A stretch of 53,028 nt of DNA from Bryobacteraceae bacterium (GTDB lineage Bacteria; Acidobacteriota; Terriglobia; Bryobacterales; Bryobacteraceae), in NCBI GenBank assembly GCA_030041495.1, contig JASHNT010000093.1, positions 1-53,028 on the forward strand, written 5' to 3'. This document shows positions 48,508 through 53,028 of the stretch, one piece after another; position 1 is the stretch's first letter, and every line of letters starts with the position of its first letter. Below the pieces are notes generated by a model. It saw nothing but the letters and a program-made list of their open reading frames with translations, was not told where the DNA came from and made no database searches. The translations under genes were made by a program, and so were the position numbers.

Positions 48508-49257
48508 TTGTCTGAGTTAAGCAGGAAGTTAACCAATTGCGTGATGGGAGTAGCCCTGGCCGGCGCTGTGCTGGGCGGCTCCGCCGCTTGGGCGCAGAAA
48601 TACACCGCGCCGCGAGCCCCCTGGGATAAGGACCACCCCGACCTCTCCGGTATCTGGCAAGCCAAGCCCACTGTCGGCGACGACATCGAAAAATCGATTG
48701 TGGATCCTTCCAACAAAAAAATCCCTTATCTTCCCGAAGCCGCCGCCAAAGTGAAGACCAATGCCGCTAACAAGGCCAAGGAAGATCCCGTCAATAAGTG
48801 CTACATGCCGGGCGTCCCGCGCCTGATGTACATGAACTATCCGTTCCAGATTTTCCAAACGCCGAAGTACATCACGGTCGTGTCCGAATACTCGCACACC
48901 TACCGGATCATTTATATGGACGGGTCGCCCCACGTCGACTATCTCCCCTTCTGGCTTGGCGACTCGCGCGGGCATTGGGAAGGCGACACTCTGGTGGTCG
49001 ATGTGTTGAGTTTCAACGATCAGACCTGGCTGGACAAGGCCGGCAATTATCACAGCGACCAGCTTCACGTGGTGGAGCGCTACACGCGCACCGGTCCCAC
49101 TACTCTCGATTATGAAGTCACCATTTCGGACCCCAAGACGTTCAGCAAGGAATGGAAGATCCGGGTGCCGATGACCCTGGATAACAAGCCGAACGCCCGC
49201 CTGATGGAGTACGAATGCCAGCAGTTGGCGCCGATCCGGCCGGAAGCCGGAAATTAA
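48508..49257 (+). CDS. Secreted GHWEGD-motif protein, paralogue 1
   Basis: The 249-residue product starts at TTG 48508, set by an AGGAG ribosome-binding site eight bases upstream, and has a signal peptide (GVALAGAVLGGSAAWAQ). Motifs: HPDLSGIWQAKP, SNKKIPYLPEAA, a cysteine phrase KCYMPGVPRLM, the central HWEGDTLVVDVLSFNDQTWL and LHVVERYTRTGPTTLDYEVT. The same order is seen in the next gene, so the two are paralogues. The conserved W, GD and D/N residues suggest a common beta-rich fold, but I know of no function. Confidence 0.75.
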   Translation: MSELSRKLTNCVMGVALAGAVLGGSAAWAQKYTAPRAPWDKDHPDLSGIWQAKPTVGDDIEKSIVDPSNKKIPYLPEAAAKVKTNAANKAKEDPVNKCYMPGVPRLMYMNYPFQIFQTPKYITVVSEYSHTYRIIYMDGSPHVDYLPFWLGDSRGHWEGDTLVVDVLSFNDQTWLDKAGNYHSDQLHVVERYTRTGPTTLDYEVTISDPKTFSKEWKIRVPMTLDNKPNARLMEYECQQLAPIRPEAGN

Positions 49258-49291
49258 AAGGGGAACCGCGGAGGTTTTTAGGAGATTTCGC

Positions 49292-50275
49292 ATGAAAAAA
49301 ACATTTCTTACGATGGCCGCTGTGACCGCTGCCGCGGCCGCGGCATTGTACCTTGCGCCCCCGAGCTTCGCTCAGGATGGCCCGCCCCAGGGAGGTCCTC
49401 CGGAGGGAGGCCGTGGATTCGGCGGCGGACGCGCCGGTGGCGGCCGCGGCGGGCGTGGCGGAGCCCGTGGCCCCGTGGAACCCGCGGGTCCAATGCCGAA
49501 GTCGCCGGACGGCCGCCCGGATTTTAGCGGATTCTGGAATCTTCCGGAACGCGCAGGGGCGACGGGAATCGAGGCCGCTCCGCCGCGGGCCCCCGGACGC
49601 GAAGGCGGACGTGGAGGCTTTGGCGGGCGCGGCGGCGCCAACCCTATCATCGATCCGGCGGACGGAAAAATTCCCTACACGCCAGCGGCAAGGGCGAAAC
49701 AGGAAGACCTGGTGAAGAACCATCTGGCGGAAGAGCCGGAATTGAACTGCTACGAATCCGGGGTGCCACATAGCGAGTCGACCCGCTTCGGCGCGCAGAT
49801 CCTGATGACTCCGGGTTATTTTGTCCAGTTGAACGAATTCCTGCACACCGTACGCATCATTCCCATCGATCCGAATCGTAAGCACCTTGACCCCAGCGTC
49901 CATTTGTTCCAGGGCGATCCCATCGGCCATTGGGAAGGGGACTCGCTGGTGGTGGACACAACCAATCAGAACGACAAGACCTGGTTCGATCTTGCGGGCA
50001 ACTTCAAGACCGACAATCTGCACATCACCGAGAAGTTCACCCCCATCGACGCCAACACCATCCAGTACGAAGCGACCATGCATGACCCTGACATTTACAC
50101 CCAGGATTGGACCGCTCGCTGGGACATTACTCGCGACCGCGCGGCTCCGAACAGCGATGGCCATCCCCACGAGCTGATGGAGTTTGCCTGCATCGAGGGC
50201 AACCGCGATCCCGGTCACTACACTCAGGACGAGGGCGGCAAAGCCAAGGTGGAGCGCAGTAGCGAAAAGCAGTAG
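49292..50275 (+). CDS. Secreted GHWEGD-motif protein with RGG tracts, paralogue 2
   Basis: The 327-residue product has a signal peptide (TMAAVTAAAAAALYLAPPSF) and two Gly/Arg-rich tracts, at 29-60 and 101-116. The body repeats the motifs of paralogue 1: SPDGRPDFSGFWNLPE, ADGKIPYTPAARAKQ, NCYESGVPHSES, HWEGDSLVVDTTNQNDKTWF, LHITEKFTPIDANTIQYEAT. The RGG tracts are absent from paralogue 1. An AGGAGA ribosome-binding site precedes the ATG. Its last base is the first base of the next gene's GTG. Confidence 0.75.
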   Translation: MKKTFLTMAAVTAAAAAALYLAPPSFAQDGPPQGGPPEGGRGFGGGRAGGGRGGRGGARGPVEPAGPMPKSPDGRPDFSGFWNLPERAGATGIEAAPPRAPGREGGRGGFGGRGGANPIIDPADGKIPYTPAARAKQEDLVKNHLAEEPELNCYESGVPHSESTRFGAQILMTPGYFVQLNEFLHTVRIIPIDPNRKHLDPSVHLFQGDPIGHWEGDSLVVDTTNQNDKTWFDLAGNFKTDNLHITEKFTPIDANTIQYEATMHDPDIYTQDWTARWDITRDRAAPNSDGHPHELMEFACIEGNRDPGHYTQDEGGKAKVERSSEKQ

Positions 50276-50607
50276 TGGACTTCCCGTGGCCCGATGCCTT
50301 GGACGCAGTGATCGCCGCGCCCAAGCATCACAAGTTGATTCTCGAAAATGACCGTGTGCGGGTGCTCGATACGCACATTCCCACGGGCGATACCGTGCCT
50401 GTCCACACGCATCGCTGGCCGGCCGTCTACTACGTAATCCAGTCGAGCGACTTCATCCGCCGCGACCAGGACGGCAACGTGACTTTCGACAGCCGGACCG
50501 TTCCACCCGGCCCCGCGGCGAATTTTCTCGAGTACCTGCCGCCGCATTCGGTCGAGAACGTGGGCGACCGCGAGATCCACCTGATCAGCGTGGAGCTAAA
50601 GCCGTAG
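50275..50607 (+). CDS. Small cupin-like protein
   Basis: The 110-residue product starts at GTG 50275, sharing one base with the previous stop (TAGTG), so it is translated together with paralogue 2. The cupin features are VHTHRWPAVYYVIQ (two His in motif 1) and a second half with YLPPHSVENVGDREIHLISV, where a His replaces the usual second-motif ligand position. It has no signal peptide, unlike its neighbours, so it is cytoplasmic. A small-molecule-binding or sensing role is plausible but not shown. Converges with the dehydrogenase gene. Confidence 0.75.
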   Translation: MDFPWPDALDAVIAAPKHHKLILENDRVRVLDTHIPTGDTVPVHTHRWPAVYYVIQSSDFIRRDQDGNVTFDSRTVPPGPAANFLEYLPPHSVENVGDREIHLISVELKP

Positions 50608-50620
50608 CCCGGCGCCGCTC

Positions 50621-52603
50621 CTACTTGCGCGGCAGCGCGAACACCATGTATTCGCCCGCGCCCGGCGCCTGCGGGGCAATCGGGCCTCGCGCCATCAAGC
50701 CGTTGCCGCCGGCCACGCACACCGCGATGTACTCCCGCCCGCCGATCTCATAGGCGGCTGGCACGCCCTCCGATGCAGCCGGCAGGTTCATCTCCCAAAT
50801 CACCTTGCCGGTCTCCTCGTCGTAGGCGCGGAGCTTGCGGTCGGTCGAAGTCGCCACGAACACCAGGCCCCCGCCGGTCACCAGCACGCCGCCTCGCGGG
50901 AAGAAACTGCCCGTCAAGGCTTGATCCGGGATCGACGGCACGGTTCCGTCCGGAACCTGCCACTTGATTGTGCCATTGTTCAAATCGATCGCGGTCAACT
51001 GCGACCATGGCGGATTGATCGGAGAAAGCCCGTCGCTCTGGATCATGAAATCGTACGGCGCGTTGTAATGAGTGAAGCTGTCGTCGAAGAAGGCCGCCGG
51101 CGGAGGGGCGGGCGCAGGCGCTTGCGGTCCGCCGTTGCCGCCTCGGCCTCCACGGCCGCCGCGTCCACCTCTGCCGCGTCCGCCCTGTCCCGGTGGATTC
51201 AGCTTAATCGTCATCGGCAGTTCCTTGGAGACGATAAAAATGAGCCCCTTCCCCGGGTCGACCCCGGAGCTGCCCCAGTTGGCCCCGCCGTTATTGCCCG
51301 GCATTTCAATGGTTCCACGCAGGCTGGGAGGCGTGAATAATCCCTCATTTCGATAAGTCCTGAGAATATTCAGAATCTTTTCCTTGTCTTCGGCCGACAA
51401 ATAAGGGTTGATGTCCTTCTCCGTAAACGATTGCCGTGCAAACGCGGGCGGTTTTGTTGGAAAAGGCTGCGTGGGCGAGGAATATTCTCCCGGCACATCC
51501 GATTGCGGCACCGTCCGCTCTTCGATGGGCCACAGCGGCTCGCCCGTCACGCGGTCGAAGGCGTAAAGGAACCCGAACTTGGTGGGCTGCGCCACTACAT
51601 CCACGCTCTTGCCGTTATGTTTTACGGTGAGCAGCTTGGGAGCCGTCGGCAGATCGTAGTCCCACAAGTCGTGGTGAACCAGTTGTTGATGCCACAGGCG
51701 CTTGCCGGTGCGCGCGTCTAAAGCCACCAGCGAATTGCCGAACAGATCGTCGCCCTTGCGGTTCGCGCCGTAAAAATCGTACCGGGCCGTGCCGAAGGGG
51801 ATGTAGGCGATGCCGCGCTTTTCATCCACCGTCATCTCGTTCCAGTTGTGCACGCCGCCTTCGGTTTTCCACGCATCCGGAGGCCACGTGTCGTAGCCGA
51901 ACTCGCCGGGATGCGGAACGCTGTGGAACACCCACGCCAGCTTGCCGGTGCGCACGTCGTAGGCGTGGATGTCGCCGGGGGTGGCGTTATAATCGTCGCG
52001 GACATTCACCGGGATCAGCGACATAATGATGATGTTTTCGAAGATCCGCCCGGGATTTCCGCTTTGCACCGTCCGTGCCACGCCCGTCAAATCGCGGTCC
52101 AGCCCGGTCTTGAGATCGGTGATGCCGTTATCGCCGAAGCTCTTGATCACCTCGCCGGTTTTGGCGTCCAGCGCGTGCAGATACCCTCCCGCGGCGAACA
52201 GCAACCGGTGGTCGGACTTGTCTTTGCTCTCCCAATAGTTGATGCCACGCGCCGTCGGAGCCGCTGGCCCGGCAACGCCGCCCCGGCCGGGCGCGGTCAC
52301 CTCGTGCGACCAAATTTCCTTCCCCGTGGCCGCGTCCAAAGCCACGATCGTCGAAGCGTTCTTCCCGATCACATACATCACGCCGTTGGCGATGATCGGA
52401 TTGAAGGTACGATTGCCCATGCCCGCCGGATAGCTCCAGGCAACTTGCAGAGACTTCACGGTGTTCTTGTTGACCTGCTTGAGCGAGGTGTATTGGGAAG
52501 AGTCGGCTCCGCCCAGATATTCGCTCCAGGTATTGAATGCCCGTTCATCGGCGGCCGTGAGGAGTGTGGCGGATAGGAACAGGAAAAAGGCCAGTGCGCG
52601 CAT
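50621..52603 (-). CDS. Secreted PQQ-dependent dehydrogenase-like beta-propeller protein
   Basis: The 660-residue protein has a signal peptide (RALAFFLFLSATLLTAA) and the repeats of a quinoprotein propeller: YTSLKQVNKNTVKSLQVAWS, STIVALDAATGKEIWSHEV, YLHALDAKTGEVIKSFG, NSLVALDARTGKRLWHQQLV, HHDLWDYDLPTAPKLL, FLYAFDRVTGEPLW and the last KLRAYDEETGKVIWEM. The HHDLWDYD stretch is typical of glucose/alcohol-type PQQ enzymes. No cytochrome c domain is present, so an external electron acceptor is needed. A low-complexity Gly/Arg tract lies at about 472-500. Start ATG 52603 has a GGGAGA ribosome-binding site. Confidence 0.88.
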   Translation of the reverse strand: MRALAFFLFLSATLLTAADERAFNTWSEYLGGADSSQYTSLKQVNKNTVKSLQVAWSYPAGMGNRTFNPIIANGVMYVIGKNASTIVALDAATGKEIWSHEVTAPGRGGVAGPAAPTARGINYWESKDKSDHRLLFAAGGYLHALDAKTGEVIKSFGDNGITDLKTGLDRDLTGVARTVQSGNPGRIFENIIIMSLIPVNVRDDYNATPGDIHAYDVRTGKLAWVFHSVPHPGEFGYDTWPPDAWKTEGGVHNWNEMTVDEKRGIAYIPFGTARYDFYGANRKGDDLFGNSLVALDARTGKRLWHQQLVHHDLWDYDLPTAPKLLTVKHNGKSVDVVAQPTKFGFLYAFDRVTGEPLWPIEERTVPQSDVPGEYSSPTQPFPTKPPAFARQSFTEKDINPYLSAEDKEKILNILRTYRNEGLFTPPSLRGTIEMPGNNGGANWGSSGVDPGKGLIFIVSKELPMTIKLNPPGQGGRGRGGRGGRGGRGGNGGPQAPAPAPPPAAFFDDSFTHYNAPYDFMIQSDGLSPINPPWSQLTAIDLNNGTIKWQVPDGTVPSIPDQALTGSFFPRGGVLVTGGGLVFVATSTDRKLRAYDEETGKVIWEMNLPAASEGVPAAYEIGGREYIAVCVAGGNGLMARGPIAPQAPGAGEYMVFALPRK

Positions 52604-52681
52604 CGAATTCTCCCTATCAGCGCTGCCGCAGAAGAGCGTGCAGCGCTTGAGCCGCCCGTGTTCAGATGCGGCTGCCCGGTT

Positions 52682-52710
52682 ATCTTACCGCTTCCCGCCG
52701 CCCGCTGCAA
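52682..52710 (-). promoter_or_regulatory. Candidate promoter of the quinoprotein gene
   Basis: On the minus strand TTGCAG (52710-52705) and TAAGAT (52687-52682) are 17 bases apart. The start of transcription would be near 52675. The leader would include a small inverted repeat, GCGCTGC/GCAGCGC (52620-52646), just before the ribosome-binding site. Moderately convincing; only the -10 box is strong. Confidence 0.45.
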
Positions 52711-52829
52711 CGAACAAGCAGTAAAACTGGGAGAATATCGAGGCTGTGCGCCTGGGAGAGGCTGCACGTGGCTAGTCAATCGGGCCGAAAGCACGGCGAA
52801 CCGCGGACGTACCTACAAGCCGTGTTAGT

Positions 52830-53028
52830 TCAGAATTTAAAGCGAATCCCGCCCCACACGCCAATCGGGGCTCCGGGAGCCAAATAGGTGGTGGAAAGGT
52901 AGGGATAATTTCCATCCGAGTTGGCCGGCAGCGGTGTTGCGTTGAATGGGCCGCCGGGAGCGGCGTAAGGGGTCGCGCCAAGTTGTGCGGCGGTGTAGTA
53001 GTGGTGGTCCAGCAGATTGTTGATCTGG
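52830..53028 (-). CDS. C-terminal end of a TonB-receptor-like outer-membrane protein (partial)
   Basis: A minus-strand frame without a start runs in from the right edge and stops at 52832-52830. The 65 visible residues start QINNLLDHHYYTAAQLGATP, continue through YPYLSTTYLAPGAPIGVWGG, and end GIRFKF. The alternating aromatic/hydrophobic pattern and terminal Phe are those of a beta-barrel closing strand; the NNLLDHHYYT phrase recalls the last strands of the large TonB-dependent/carboxypeptidase-like receptors of Acidobacteria. The rest lies outside the window, so the identity is tentative. Confidence 0.6.
   Translation of the reverse strand, partial: QINNLLDHHYYTAAQLGATPYAAPGGPFNATPLPANSDGNYPYLSTTYLAPGAPIGVWGGIRFKF

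Noticed and set aside
1-53028. CRISPR arrays, tRNA or rRNA genes, insertion sequences, prophage
   Set aside because: No spaced repeats, cloverleaf patterns, transposase motifs or terminal repeats were seen.

Overview
This GC-rich window is a chromosomal segment of a Gram-negative soil-type bacterium, most likely an Acidobacteriota of the Solibacter/Bryobacterales kind. The pointers are paired DUF1501/DUF1800 secreted proteins, large BBP_2-type outer-membrane porins, DUF6152 and related secreted proteins, a PQQ-type beta-propeller dehydrogenase, lipoproteins, a TonB-receptor tail and an alpha-glucan phosphorylase with a DUF3417 N-terminus. This taxonomic call is inference from gene content. 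I saw no tRNA, rRNA, CRISPR array, phage or insertion sequence.

Layout. 1-733: a leftward fringe with the first codons of a gene leaving the window, a small secreted-protein gene broken by one extra base, and unexplained sequence. 734-6282: secreted beta-propeller and Ig-like proteins, then M24 peptidase-accB-accC and a VOC protein. 6338-9856: an orphan osmoprotectant-type binding lipoprotein divergent from glgP. 10096-15104: a zinc-ribbon protein, a small secreted protein, a VOC protein, an EntS-like MFS exporter, an acyl-CoA ligase and a compact PrmA-like methyltransferase. 15111-19919: two uppS paralogues around a membrane-protein/winged-helix operon, then cdsA and an AcuI-like reductase. 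19926-28090: small DUF genes, then a leftward run DUF1800-DUF1501-aceB-membrane protein-copZ-copA. 28286-29993: a CheY/CheX pair and a molybdate-type binding protein. 29990-39192: a KdpD/KdpE-like two-component system, a small helix-turn-helix (HTH) gene, an MFS transporter and two large porins. 39274-46301: a CzcCBA-type metal efflux operon with accessory genes. 46323-53028: eda, a tandem Usp protein, and a secreted-protein operon facing a quinoprotein dehydrogenase.

The main result is a shared T-rich promoter element in front of four transcription units: the KdpD-like kinase operon, the small HTH gene next to it, and both porins. It resembles the E. coli KdpE operator as I remember it. This suggests a local KdpDE regulon that controls itself, a new HTH partner and outer-membrane porins, with no kdpFABC in the window. 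A second pattern is that about a dozen genes have a TANNNT hexamer 5-9 nt before the start codon, which suggests widespread leaderless transcription beside genes with strong Shine-Dalgarno (SD) sequences. Positions and motifs were read by eye; family names rest on recognised motifs, not on searches.
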